DNA of 24,196 nt, taken from Actinomycetes bacterium. GTDB lineage: Bacteria > Actinomycetota > Actinomycetes > JAHEKZ01. The DNA lies in the NCBI GenBank assembly GCA_027117675.1, contig JAJAYM010000055.1, forward strand, positions 1 to 24,196. The letters are read 5' to 3'. The notes under the pieces are model-generated. The model worked only from the letters and a program-made list of their open reading frames with translations, was not told where the DNA came from and made no database searches. Shown in pieces: positions 1 through 7,395 of this stretch (the first letter of the stretch is position 1; the number at the start of each line of letters is the position of its first letter). The position numbers were made by a program, and so were the translations under genes.

Positions 1-1005
1 CTGATCGTCGAGCGGGCGCCGGTGCAGCAGGTGCGCCTGGTCTCCAGCGGTACCGAAGCCACCATGTCGGCAATCCGGCTCGCGCGCGGATTCACCGATC
101 GCGCGAAGGTGGTCAAGTTCGCCGGCTGCTACCACGGTCACGTCGACTCGCTGCTCGTTTCTGCCGGCTCGGGGGTAGCCACCTTCGGGCTGCCCGACAC
201 TCCAGGCGTCACGCCCGGCACCGCCGCCGACACGATCGTGGTGCCCTACAACGACGTTGCCGCGTTGGAGAAGGTCTTCGCCGAGGTCGGCAATGAGATC
301 GCGTGCGTGATCACCGAGGCCGCAGCCGCCAACATGGGAGTCGTTCCGCCCTCGTTCGGCTTCAACGCCAAGGTCGCCGAGCTCTGTGCGCAGAACGGTG
401 CCCTCTTCATCAGCGACGAGGTGATGACCGGGTTCCGGGTGAGCCGCTCGGGATGGTTCGGCCTTGAACCGGTGACGCCCGACCTCATGACGTTCGGGAA
501 GGTGATGGGTGGCGGCCTGCCGGCAGCAGCCTTTGGTGGTCGCGCTGATGTGATGGCGCACCTCGCTCCGCTGGGGGCGGTCTACCAGGCGGGAACGCTC
601 GCAGGTAACCCGATCGCAGCCGCTGCCGGGGCTGCAACGCTCGGTGCCCTCGACGACGCGGTGTACGCCATGGTCGACCGGCAGTCCGCGGAGGTTTCCC
701 AGGCGGTATCGGCGGCGCTCTCGGCCGCGGGTGTGGCGCACCGGGTGCAGAACGCCGGCTCACTCTTCAGCGTGTTCTTCACCGACCAGAACGTGGTCGA
801 CTATGAGGGTGCGCGGGCGCAGGAAGCCTTCCGCTACAAGGCGTTCTTCCACTCGATGCTCAGCCAAGGGGTCTACCTGCCGCCATCAGCGTTCGAAGCG
901 TGGTTTCTCAGCGCTGCCCACGACGACACCGCCGTCTCGCAGGTGATCGACGCCCTTCCCACTGCCGCCACCGCTGCTGCAGCTGCCACCCAGGATTCGT
1001 CATGA
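1..1005 (+). CDS. hemL: Glutamate-1-semialdehyde 2,1-aminomutase, 5'-truncated by window edge
   Basis: PLP enzyme that converts glutamate-1-semialdehyde to 5-aminolevulinate, the committed C5-pathway step to haem and corrinoids, in the cytosol. The open frame runs from base 1, so roughly the first 100 of about 430 residues lie outside the window; GTG 22 is internal and not a start. Visible family signatures are SSGTEATMSAIRLARG (phosphate/substrate loop), the HGH of the CYHGHVDSLL segment, the SAGSG gating loop, ISDEVMTGFR (cofactor aspartate) and FGKVMGGGLPAAAFGG, whose lysine forms the Schiff base. The stop overlaps the next start as ATGA. Its position just before the cytochrome c maturation genes suggests haem supply is coordinated with cytochrome assembly (inference). 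Confidence 0.97.
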   Translation: MIVERAPVQQVRLVSSGTEATMSAIRLARGFTDRAKVVKFAGCYHGHVDSLLVSAGSGVATFGLPDTPGVTPGTAADTIVVPYNDVAALEKVFAEVGNEIACVITEAAAANMGVVPPSFGFNAKVAELCAQNGALFISDEVMTGFRVSRSGWFGLEPVTPDLMTFGKVMGGGLPAAAFGGRADVMAHLAPLGAVYQAGTLAGNPIAAAAGAATLGALDDAVYAMVDRQSAEVSQAVSAALSAAGVAHRVQNAGSLFSVFFTDQNVVDYEGARAQEAFRYKAFFHSMLSQGVYLPPSAFEAWFLSAAHDDTAVSQVIDALPTAATAAAAATQDSS

Positions 1006-1649
1006 CCGCGCATACGGTCGTCCACCTACTGCGCCACGGCGAGGTACACAATCCCGGTGGCGTTCTCTACGGACGGCTCCCCGGATACCAGCTGTCTGCG
1101 CTAGGACGCGCGATGGCCGAGCGTGTTGCTGACCACCTCGCGGACGCCGACATCGCACATGTCGGTGCGTCACCTCTGGAACGAGCGCAGGAGACTGCGC
1201 AGCCGATTGCCGCCGTCCATGGGCTGCCGGTTGCCGTCGACGGCCGGCTGATCGAAGCCGACAATGTCTTCGAGGGGTTGACCTTCGGCGTCGGCGACGG
1301 AGCTCTCACGCGTCCGCGCCACTGGAGACACTTGCGTAACCCCTTCCGTCCGTCGTGGGGCGAGCCGTACCGTGGCCAGGCGCTGCGCATGCTGGGCGCA
1401 ATGGCGAGAGCGCGGGACGCAGCGCGTGGGCACGAGGCATTACTCGTCAGCCACCAACTACCGATCTGGACGACGCGCACGCACGTCGAAGGTCGCCGTT
1501 TGTGGCACGATCCGCGCAGCCGCGAGTGCTCGCTAGCGAGTCTGACGTCATTTACGTACCGCGATGACGAGATCGTGGCCGTCACCTACAGCGAACCGGT
1601 CCGCGACTTGCTGCCGGCATCGGTGAGTAAGCAGAAGTCAGGAGCCTGA
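1002..1649 (+). CDS. Histidine phosphatase family protein (phosphoglycerate mutase-like)
   Basis: A 215-residue cytosolic member of the phosphoglycerate mutase/histidine phosphatase superfamily. The N-terminal LLRHGEV motif contains the phospho-accepting histidine (R11-H12-G13). SPLERAQETA supplies the second arginine, and VSHQLPIW holds the C-terminal catalytic histidine. The start is ATG 1002, which overlaps the hemL stop by four bases (ATGA); an upstream in-frame extension to 900 would lie inside hemL. A gene of this type is a frequent neighbour of hemL and resA in actinobacteria, but its substrate is not known to me, so no specific pathway is assigned. It is co-transcribed and probably translationally coupled to hemL. 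Confidence 0.9.
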   Translation: MTAHTVVHLLRHGEVHNPGGVLYGRLPGYQLSALGRAMAERVADHLADADIAHVGASPLERAQETAQPIAAVHGLPVAVDGRLIEADNVFEGLTFGVGDGALTRPRHWRHLRNPFRPSWGEPYRGQALRMLGAMARARDAARGHEALLVSHQLPIWTTRTHVEGRRLWHDPRSRECSLASLTSFTYRDDEIVAVTYSEPVRDLLPASVSKQKSGA

Positions 1650-1650
1650 G

Positions 1651-2232
1651 GTGCGCCGACTCCCGCGGTTGGCCTTCGCACTCATTCCGCTGGTGCTGCT
1701 AACAGTTGCGGCGTGCACCTTTGGTGATTCCGACATCGACTCAGGTGGCGGCCAAGGGTTTGTGGCCGGGGACGGGTCGGCGCAGGTGATCGATGCCGCT
1801 GACCGGGTCGCTGCGCCAGAGATCGCGGGGCAGACGCTGACCGGCGCCGAGCTGGCGTTGTCCGACTTCGCCGGCGAAGTGGTGGTTCTCAACCTGTGGG
1901 CGTCTTGGTGCGGTCCGTGTCGGGCCGAGGCGCCGGCGCTGCAGGAGGTCTACACCGATTCCCGCAGCCAGGGAGTCATGTTCGTCGGAATCAACAGCAA
2001 GGACCAGGAGGCTGCCGCCGCGGCCTTCGAGAGCAACTTTGGCATCACCTATCCGAGCCTGGTCGACGCTACGGGCGAACTGCAGTTGGCCTTCTATGAC
2101 TCGGTCCCCGCAAGTTCGATTCCGTGGACGCTGGTGATCGACCGCGACGGGCTCATCGCTGCGCGAGTGCTTGGTCCCAGCACGTACTCCGCACTGTCCG
2201 ATCTCGTCAACGAAGTCGCAGCGGAGCGTTGA
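1651..2232 (+). CDS. TlpA/ResA-like thioredoxin-fold lipoprotein
   Basis: A membrane-anchored thiol-disulfide oxidoreductase, 193 residues. The N-terminus has basic residues, a hydrophobic stretch and a lipobox (VAAC, Cys22), so it should be lipid-anchored on the outer face. The thioredoxin active site NLWASWCGPC places the redox cysteines at 87 and 90. Later segments (VGINSKD, SSIPWTLVIDRDG with the cis-proline region) fit the TlpA/ResA family. The likely role is reduction of apocytochrome c CXXCH thiols before haem attachment, with electrons from the adjacent CcdA. The GTG start lies one base after the previous stop, preceded by the purine-rich AGGAGCCTGAG. The stop overlaps the ccdA start as TGATG. 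Confidence 0.93.
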   Translation: MRRLPRLAFALIPLVLLTVAACTFGDSDIDSGGGQGFVAGDGSAQVIDAADRVAAPEIAGQTLTGAELALSDFAGEVVVLNLWASWCGPCRAEAPALQEVYTDSRSQGVMFVGINSKDQEAAAAAFESNFGITYPSLVDATGELQLAFYDSVPASSIPWTLVIDRDGLIAARVLGPSTYSALSDLVNEVAAER

Positions 2233-2990
2233 TGTTGACGGCGGTGCTCGTCAACCCGGCGGAGACCGTCGTCGGGGGATCCCTGCTGCTGGCTGCGGTC
2301 TTCGCGTTCGCGGCCGGCGTCATCTCGTTTGCGTCGCCTTGTATCTTGCCGCTGGTGCCCGCCTACATGGGGTACATCACCGGAATGGTCGGCGTCGACC
2401 TCGGTGACGTCAAGCGCGGACGCCTTGTTCTCGGCACTGCGCTGTTCGTAGGTGGCTTCACACTCGTCTTCGTCTCGTATGGCGCGCTCTTCGGGGGCCT
2501 TGGCTCGGTTCTGATCGAGTACACCGAAACGATCACCCGTGTTCTAGGTGTTTTCACGATCATCTTCGGGCTGGCCTTCATGGGGTTGATTCCTTGGCTC
2601 AACCGGTCATGGAACCCCACCCAGAACACGTCGATGGGTCTCGTTGGTGCTCCGCTACTCGGCGTTCTCTTCGGTATCGGCTGGACGCCATGCATCGGGC
2701 CGACGCTGGCAGCTGTTCAAGCGCTGGCGATCGACTCCGCTAGTGCAGGACGCGGTGCCGCCCTTGCGGCGGTGTACTGCGTCGGTCTTGGGCTGCCGTT
2801 CCTCCTGGTGGCTTTCGCATTCCGCAGAGCTTTCGGCGCCATGAGTTGGATGAAGCGGCACTACACGCTGTTGATTCGGCTCGGTGGCGGGATGCTCGTG
2901 CTGCTCGGTGTCCTGATGGTCACCGGCGCATGGGCCGAGATCTCGATTCAGCTGCGCGTCTGGACGGCTGACTTCGTGGTGCCGTTCTGA
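2232..2990 (+). CDS. ccdA: Cytochrome c biogenesis protein CcdA
   Basis: A 252-residue polytopic membrane protein that carries electrons from cytoplasmic thioredoxin across the membrane to the TlpA/ResA-like protein. The two redox cysteines are in the expected motifs: FASPCILPLVPAY (Cys37) and GIGWTPCIGPTLAAV (Cys154). About six hydrophobic helices are visible. The start is ATG 2232, overlapping the upstream stop by one base; the longer in-frame extension upstream would run inside the previous gene and lacks signal character. The stop overlaps the resB start by one base (TGATG), so all genes in this block appear translationally coupled. Confidence 0.95.
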   Translation: MLTAVLVNPAETVVGGSLLLAAVFAFAAGVISFASPCILPLVPAYMGYITGMVGVDLGDVKRGRLVLGTALFVGGFTLVFVSYGALFGGLGSVLIEYTETITRVLGVFTIIFGLAFMGLIPWLNRSWNPTQNTSMGLVGAPLLGVLFGIGWTPCIGPTLAAVQALAIDSASAGRGAALAAVYCVGLGLPFLLVAFAFRRAFGAMSWMKRHYTLLIRLGGGMLVLLGVLMVTGAWAEISIQLRVWTADFVVPF

Positions 2991-4591
2991 TGCCAGCCGA
3001 TCAGCTGAACGCGCTCACCAACCTTCCGTCAGACCGTGCACCGACTCGGCAGCCCACGCTCGGCGTCATCGGAGCGTTGCGATGGATGTGGCGGCAGCTG
3101 ACGTCGATGCGCACCGCGTTGATCCTGCTTTTCCTGTTGGCCCTTGGATCTGTTCCGGGATCGGTGTTTCCGCAGCGCGGGGCGTCACCGCTGCGGGTTG
3201 GCGAATACCTGCAGGACCACCAGACAATCGGACCATGGCTCGATCGGCTCGGTCTTTTCGATGTCTACGCGTCGTCCTGGTTTGCTGCCATCTATCTGTT
3301 GCTTATGTTGTCGCTGGCCGGCTGCATCGTCCCCCGCTGCTTTCACTACGCGCGCAACCTCCGGTCGGTTCCCCCAGCGACGCCGCGCAACCTAGCGCGG
3401 ATGCCTGAGCATCGAACCTTTACCACCACGGCGACCGACGGCGAGGTCATCGACGCGGCGTATGCGTGGCTTCGTGGCGCACGATTCAGGCTGCGCCCAG
3501 CTGCGGCGTCCGCCACTGCCCCGGACAGTGTTGCTGCCGAAAAGGGCTATCTGCACGAAGTCGGCAACCTGGTCTTTCACGTGTCGCTTCTTGTACTCCT
3601 CGTTGGCGTGGCATGGGGGTCGTGGTTGGGCTACCGCGGCACGGTCGTGATAGTCGAGGGCGAGGGGTTCGCGAACACGCTCACGCAGTACGACGACTTC
3701 GTGCCCGGGCGCGGTTTCTCGACCGGCCTGCTCGCACCGTTCTCGTTCACGATGGACGAGTTCGACGCAAAGTTCCTGGAGGACGGCCCCAACCGAGGCC
3801 AGCCCGACCAGTACACCGCCGACGTGACCTACCGCGAAGACCTCGAGGCGGACCTGCAGACTGATCGCATCGAGGTGAACAACCCGCTCGGCGTCAACGG
3901 CACCAAGGTCTTCCTCCTTGGCCACGGCTACGCCCCGGTATTCACCGTCCGCGACGGCGACGGTGACGTCGTGTTCTCTGGGGCAGTGCCGGCGTTGCCG
4001 CAGGACGCGGCATTTACCTCCGAGACGGTGGTGAAGGTGCCGGACGCGCAACCTGAACAGCTCGGGTTCAACGTCACCGTTGCACCAACCGCGCCAGACA
4101 AGGTCGACCCTGCGACCGGTCCGGCGTCGATCTTCCCTGAGGCCAACGACCCGCGTGTCTACCTGGGCGCCTGGGCCGGTGACCTCGGGGTCAACTCGGG
4201 CGTCCCACAGAACGTCTACCAGCTCGACAGCTCGGCTATGGAGCAGCTGGGTCGCAAAGACCTTGGGGTCGGCGAGACATGGACGCTGCCCGACGGTCGG
4301 GGCTCGATCACCTTCGACGGTCTCTCGGAGTTCGCCAACGTCCAGGTGGCCTACGACCCGGGGCGCTGGCTGGCGTTGGTGGCTGCTGTGGCGGCGATGG
4401 TCGGGGTCTCGCTCTCGTTGCTGGTGCGACGACGCCGCGTATGGGTGCGGGCGACGACGGACAGCGAGGGACGTACGCTCGTTGAGGTAGCCGGGCTGGC
4501 ACAGACTGAGTGGGCGGCCCTGGCCCGCGAGGTGGATGCTGTAGAGGCCGCCCTTCCGGGCGCGCCGAAGGCCGTGAAGGAGCAGACGTGA
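2990..4591 (+). CDS. resB: Cytochrome c biogenesis protein ResB
   Basis: One half of the System II haem-ligation complex, 533 residues, acting in the membrane with CcsB. The N-terminal TSMRTALILLFLLALGSVPG helix and following PQRG are typical of the family. Three N-terminal membrane segments lie at roughly residues 38-55, 100-118 and 195-215. A large extracytoplasmic domain follows (about 215-450), then one C-terminal membrane helix (about 460-480) and a short cytosolic tail. The length fits actinobacterial ResB. The start overlaps the ccdA stop by one base, and the stop overlaps the ccsB GTG by four bases (GTGA). Confidence 0.95.
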   Translation: MPADQLNALTNLPSDRAPTRQPTLGVIGALRWMWRQLTSMRTALILLFLLALGSVPGSVFPQRGASPLRVGEYLQDHQTIGPWLDRLGLFDVYASSWFAAIYLLLMLSLAGCIVPRCFHYARNLRSVPPATPRNLARMPEHRTFTTTATDGEVIDAAYAWLRGARFRLRPAAASATAPDSVAAEKGYLHEVGNLVFHVSLLVLLVGVAWGSWLGYRGTVVIVEGEGFANTLTQYDDFVPGRGFSTGLLAPFSFTMDEFDAKFLEDGPNRGQPDQYTADVTYREDLEADLQTDRIEVNNPLGVNGTKVFLLGHGYAPVFTVRDGDGDVVFSGAVPALPQDAAFTSETVVKVPDAQPEQLGFNVTVAPTAPDKVDPATGPASIFPEANDPRVYLGAWAGDLGVNSGVPQNVYQLDSSAMEQLGRKDLGVGETWTLPDGRGSITFDGLSEFANVQVAYDPGRWLALVAAVAAMVGVSLSLLVRRRRVWVRATTDSEGRTLVEVAGLAQTEWAALAREVDAVEAALPGAPKAVKEQT

Positions 4592-5583
4592 GCAGCCAGA
4601 CGTGGGCCTACACCAGCAACGCGCTCGTCTACAGCACGATTATCGTGTTGGCGTTCTCGCTGTTGGCGTTCGCAGCTGACCTCGCCGTCGGAACGGGTCG
4701 AAAGCGCGCTGACGCCGCCAAGCTGCGCCGCGCCTCCCTGGCGCGCCAGGGCGGGAATGGTGCCCGTGGCGTCGGTGCCGCCGTGCTGACGTCAGCGTCG
4801 CCTGAGGCGCCCGCCGACGAACGGTGGGCGCGCGTTGGTGTTTCACTGACCACCCTCGCGGCCACGCTCGTGGTCGGCGGGGTCGTCGCTCGGGGTGTGT
4901 CGGCCCAGCGCCCGCCCTGGGGCAACATGTACGAGTTCACCATCACCGCAGTGGCGACAATGTTGGTGATCTGGGTGGGGATGCTCCCCAGGCGACCAGA
5001 CTGGCGTGACCTTGGCATCGTGGTGGTGCTCTTCAACCTGCTGCTGCTCGGCGTCGCCGTGCTGGTGCTGTACACCGAGTCGGCGCAACTCGTACCAGCG
5101 CTGAAGTCGTACTGGCTGTGGATTCACGTAAGCGCTGCCATCATCGCTAGCTCGGTGTTCGCCGTGGGATCGCTGGCATCGGTGCTCTATCTGTTCGCTG
5201 AGCGCTACGAACGCCGCGCGACGTCCCTGAGCAGGGGCGGGCTTCTGGACGCGCTGGGCGCGCGACTGCCGGCGTCTGACCAGCTAGACAAGGTGGCGTA
5301 CCAGACGATCGCCTTTGCGTTCCCCCTCTGGTTCTTCGCTGTCGTGGCCGGTGCCGTCTGGGCCGAAGACGCTTGGGGACGTTACTGGGGCTGGGATCCG
5401 AAGGAGGTGTGGTCGTTCGTCACCCTGGTGGTCTACGCGGCCTACCTGCACGCGCGAGCGACGGCCGGCTGGCGGGGGCGTCCAGCGGCGATCATCGCGA
5501 TCGTCGGATTGGCCGCGTTCTTGTTCAGCTACTTCGGCGTGAACATCTTCTTCGTCGGCCTGCACTCTTACGGCGGCGCCTGA
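4588..5583 (+). CDS. ccsB: Cytochrome c biogenesis protein CcsB/CcsA (haem handler)
   Basis: A 331-residue integral membrane haem-handling protein, the second half of System II cytochrome c synthase. Near the C-terminus the tryptophan-rich WWD signature reads WGRYWGWDPKEVWSFV and is followed by two further helices. About eight membrane segments are visible. The start is GTG 4588, which overlaps the resB stop (GTGA); the longer reading from 4510 runs within resB and is not preferred. It exports haem and presents it to reduced apocytochrome together with ResB. The gene ends the plus-strand block and is followed by two hairpins at 5621-5679. Confidence 0.95.
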   Translation: MSSQTWAYTSNALVYSTIIVLAFSLLAFAADLAVGTGRKRADAAKLRRASLARQGGNGARGVGAAVLTSASPEAPADERWARVGVSLTTLAATLVVGGVVARGVSAQRPPWGNMYEFTITAVATMLVIWVGMLPRRPDWRDLGIVVVLFNLLLLGVAVLVLYTESAQLVPALKSYWLWIHVSAAIIASSVFAVGSLASVLYLFAERYERRATSLSRGGLLDALGARLPASDQLDKVAYQTIAFAFPLWFFAVVAGAVWAEDAWGRYWGWDPKEVWSFVTLVVYAAYLHARATAGWRGRPAAIIAIVGLAAFLFSYFGVNIFFVGLHSYGGA

Positions 5584-5620
5584 CCTTCCTGATCTACCTG
5601 CCGCGTCAGTCTGCCCCGGC

Positions 5621-5653
5621 TGCACGATGATCAGGTGACGTGGTCATCGTGCA
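5621..5653. terminator. Hairpin after ccsB
   Basis: Inverted repeat with a 13-bp stem (arms 5621-5633 and 5641-5653, one G-T wobble) and a 7-base loop. It lies 37 bases after the ccsB stop in a convergent intergenic gap. There is no T-tract, so it may stop transcription poorly alone, or act as an RNA 3'-end stabiliser. It works in either direction. Confidence 0.5.
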
Positions 5654-5655
5654 CA

Positions 5656-5679
5656 AAGGTGGTGGCCGGCCGCCACCTT
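5656..5679. terminator. Second hairpin between convergent genes
   Basis: Near-perfect GC-rich 24-base palindrome whose arms start AAGGTGG and end CCACCTT, with one mismatch that can pair as G-U. It follows the first hairpin by two bases. Together they separate ccsB (plus) from the small gene ending at 5740 (minus) and plausibly form a bidirectional terminator. A pyrimidine-rich stretch TTGTCCCCTT follows on the plus strand. Confidence 0.5.
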
Positions 5680-5707
5680 GTCCCCTTAACGCCACCTTGA
5701 GTCTGGT

Positions 5708-5749
5708 GGACGCGTGCTCAGGACGCCTTGGACGCGTGCTCAGGACGCC
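5708..5749. repeat. 22-bp tandem duplication at a gene end
   Basis: Two exact 20-base copies, GGACGCGTGCTCAGGACGCC, at 5708-5727 and 5730-5749, period 22 bp. The second copy contains the stop codon of the minus-strand small gene (5740-5742). The first copy lies just beyond it and repeats the last codons plus the stop. Confidence 0.85.
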
Positions 5750-5964
5750 GGTGGCTCGTCCTGCTGCTCCTGCTGACGCTCGCGCTGCTGCTGTTCCCAG
5801 AGCTGGGAGTCGAGGTCGCGGAGGAACGTGGGGTCGTCGTCAGGGGCGACCGGGCGGCGTCCGAACTTTCGGCCCCCACCACCGTCGCCGCGACGCTGAA
5901 TCAGTCGGATGGTGAGGTAGATGACGATCCCTAGGAGGGCGACGCCCAGCAAAAGTCGTGGCAT
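5740..5964 (-). CDS. Small membrane protein, possibly PLDc_N-like remnant
   Basis: A 74-residue protein with one N-terminal membrane helix (PRLLLGVALLGIVIYLTIRLIQ), a basic glycine-rich linker, the segment APDDDPTFLRDLDSQLW, and a glutamine/glutamate/arginine-rich tail. The DDDPxFLRxL tail resembles, from memory, the C-terminal tail of actinobacterial PLDc_N-domain membrane proteins, but the second helix of that domain is absent, so this may be a shortened relative. ATG 5964 is preceded by a strong GGGAGGTGG ribosome site on the minus strand, which supports it being real. It is convergent with ccsB. Function unknown. Confidence 0.75.
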   Translation of the reverse strand: MPRLLLGVALLGIVIYLTIRLIQRRGDGGGGRKFGRRPVAPDDDPTFLRDLDSQLWEQQQRERQQEQQDEPPAS

Positions 5965-6094
5965 CGCGTGCCACCTCCCGTCCGTCGCGGGACCGCCCCA
6001 CCATCGTCCCCTGTCTGGTCAGGGTAACCGCAGGTCACCACCGGTGCAGGCAGAGGTGGCCGGCGGAGCCCTCGAAGTAGCCGCGGCAGGACTG

Positions 6095-6142
6095 CCAGCA
6101 CCCCCTGGCACCGAGCGGAGGCTGGGTGGCAGAGGGTGCTGG
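6095..6142. repeat. Long imperfect hairpin in gene-poor stretch
   Basis: Inverted repeat with 17-bp arms at 6095-6111 and 6126-6142 (15 of 17 positions pair) around a 14-base loop. It lies in the stretch 5965-6229, where I see no gene. A further shorter stem (TCTCG/CGAGA) follows near 6147-6167. The region is G/C-rich and could encode a structured RNA, but no known RNA family could be matched by eye. Confidence 0.5.
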
Positions 6143-6229
6143 GGTTCTCGAGGAGGGGCCCCGAGAGGCTCGTCAGAGGCTAGTTGAGGGGACGCCCCCG
6201 ATGAGAGGTCGTAGGGTCAGGGGGTCAGG

Positions 6230-6364
6230 TCAGAGCGTGCGACCCGTGAGGGCCCAACGCAGGCGCTTGAACGCGGTCGGGCTTTGGTGGCGAACTCGCA
6301 ACCGGTCCGCTTCAAGTTCAAGCGCGCGGACGTGGGCGCGAGCGATCTCGAGTGATGGGACCAT
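6230..6364 (-). CDS. Putative 44-residue small protein, divergent from the Lrp gene
   Basis: A short reading frame that begins MVPSLEIARAHVRALELEAD and ends RWALTGRTL. Three signs support it. GGAG lies nine bases before ATG 6364. A well-formed minus-strand promoter (TTGGAC, 18-base spacer, TATTAT) lies about 60 bases upstream. The third codon positions are mostly G or C, as in neighbouring genes. The predicted product is an amphipathic, Arg/Leu/Glu-rich helix. An earlier ATG at 6379 is in frame but has a weaker ribosome site. The longer open frame reaching 7168 is antisense to the Lrp gene and is not coding. Function unknown. Confidence 0.5.
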   Translation of the reverse strand: MVPSLEIARAHVRALELEADRLRVRHQSPTAFKRLRWALTGRTL

Positions 6365-6424
6365 GATTCTCAACTCCATAAACTTTCTCTTCGATTCGAG
6401 GCCCTTTTGGCCCTGATGACTACG

Positions 6425-6454
6425 ATAATAAGGCACCGACCCGCTATTGTCCAA
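6425..6454 (-). promoter_or_regulatory. Promoter for the 44-residue small gene
   Basis: Reading the minus strand, a -35 box TTGGAC (6454-6449) and a -10 box TATTAT (6430-6425) are separated by 18 bases. Transcription would start near 6418 and give a 5' leader of about 50 bases before ATG 6364. The gap 6380-6484 also has to hold the Lrp gene promoter, so the two genes probably share regulatory sites. Confidence 0.5.
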
Positions 6455-6484
6455 TGAATATGAGCCGACGAAGGGGTTAACACC

Positions 6485-7033
6485 TTGCGAACGGAGAATC
6501 TTCCCGGAGCCGCCGCTGATCCGGTCACGACCGGCAGTATCCCGGCGCTGGGCCGGGGTCCACGCCGCAAGGACGCCCTCGATGCGGTCGACCGGACGAT
6601 CATTTCGGCCCTGCGCGCCAATGCTCGGATCCCGTACGCCGACCTCGCCCGGCTCGTCGGGCTCTCTGGCCCAAGCGTGGCCGACCGCGTCAAGCGCCTG
6701 GAGCAGCTTGGTGTGATCACCGGCTATCACGCGGCGCTGGCTCCGGCGGCGCTCGGCTTGGGGGTAATAGCCATCGTGGGAATCGAACAGTCCCACGATG
6801 GCGATCAGGACGCGATCGCCGAGCATCTCTCTGAGCTCGAGGAGCTTGAGGACTGCTGGTTCGTCGCTGGCGATGAGTCCTTCATCCTCAAGGTGCGGGT
6901 GGCCGACATCGACTCGCTCGAAAAGTCGCTGGGACGTCTGCGCAAGATCCCCGGTATCTCGCGCACCCACACCACCGTCGTACTCTCGACGCGGTTCGAG
7001 GGGCGGGCAGCCCTGCCTATTGAGGGAGTGTGA
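6485..7033 (+). CDS. Lrp/AsnC family transcriptional regulator
   Basis: A 182-residue DNA-binding regulator. After an unusually long N-terminal lead of about 35 residues comes the AsnC-type helix-turn-helix (LDAVDRTIISALRANARIPY, then DLARLVGLSGPSVADRVKRLE), followed by a RAM/ligand-binding domain (about residues 80-175). The TTG start at 6485 is chosen because it is the only upstream in-frame start with a plausible ribosome site (GAAGGGG, about 8 bases before). Proteins of this family usually bind amino acids and often regulate themselves and a divergent neighbour, here the small gene at 6230-6364. The target is not evident. The next gene starts two bases after its stop. Confidence 0.92.
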   Translation: MRTENLPGAAADPVTTGSIPALGRGPRRKDALDAVDRTIISALRANARIPYADLARLVGLSGPSVADRVKRLEQLGVITGYHAALAPAALGLGVIAIVGIEQSHDGDQDAIAEHLSELEELEDCWFVAGDESFILKVRVADIDSLEKSLGRLRKIPGISRTHTTVVLSTRFEGRAALPIEGV

Positions 7034-7035
7034 CG

Positions 7036-7395
7036 ATGAGCGAACCGTCAGCAGATCCGCAGCCCCCGGCGCCGGATGGTCCTCCATCGACGGTCGCTGA
7101 CTCGTGGATGTCTCGCCACCCGGCGGCCATCTACTCGTTGGCGAGGGTCGTGCTCTTCGTCGTGCCATTCGCAGGGCTCTACTTTGTCGCCGACTTCTTC
7201 ACCGCGTTGCTGATCGCCTTTCTCTTCTCGGCGATCGCCAGCATCTTCTTGTTGCGCAGGCAGCGCGAAGCGCTCTCGGTGTCGATTGCCACCAGGGCCG
7301 AGCGGGCGACCCAGAAGATGGCCGACCGGGCGGCTGTCGAAGATGAGTGGGATGACGCCCAGCGCGGCGAAGGCTCAGGCAAACATGCTGACTGA
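7036..7395 (+). CDS. DUF4229-type small membrane protein
   Basis: A 119-residue protein with a polar proline-rich N-terminus, two adjacent membrane helices (about residues 34-52 and 55-73), then the family-typical LRRQREALS segment and a charged cytoplasmic tail ending in Glu/Asp-rich sequence. This architecture matches actinobacterial DUF4229 proteins, often found near menaquinone genes. ATG 7036 is preferred over GTG 7030 because GAGGGAG lies at good spacing from it. The 3' end overlaps the convergent MFS gene tail-to-tail by 21 bases. Function unknown. Confidence 0.85.
   Translation: MSEPSADPQPPAPDGPPSTVADSWMSRHPAAIYSLARVVLFVVPFAGLYFVADFFTALLIAFLFSAIASIFLLRRQREALSVSIATRAERATQKMADRAAVEDEWDDAQRGEGSGKHAD

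Noticed and set aside
900..1001. Upstream start for the histidine phosphatase
   Set aside because: It lies fully inside hemL; ATG 1002 gives the canonical four-base overlap and the normal distance to the RHG motif.
5985..6229. Housekeeping RNA (SRP RNA, RNase P RNA, tmRNA or tRNA) in the gene-free stretch
   Set aside because: The conserved cores and tRNA T-loop of these RNAs are not found on either strand by eye; only generic stems are seen.
6365..7168. 312-residue minus-strand frame opposite the Lrp gene
   Set aside because: Antisense to a clear Lrp/AsnC gene and without a family signature; only its last 44 codons (6230-6364) have independent support.
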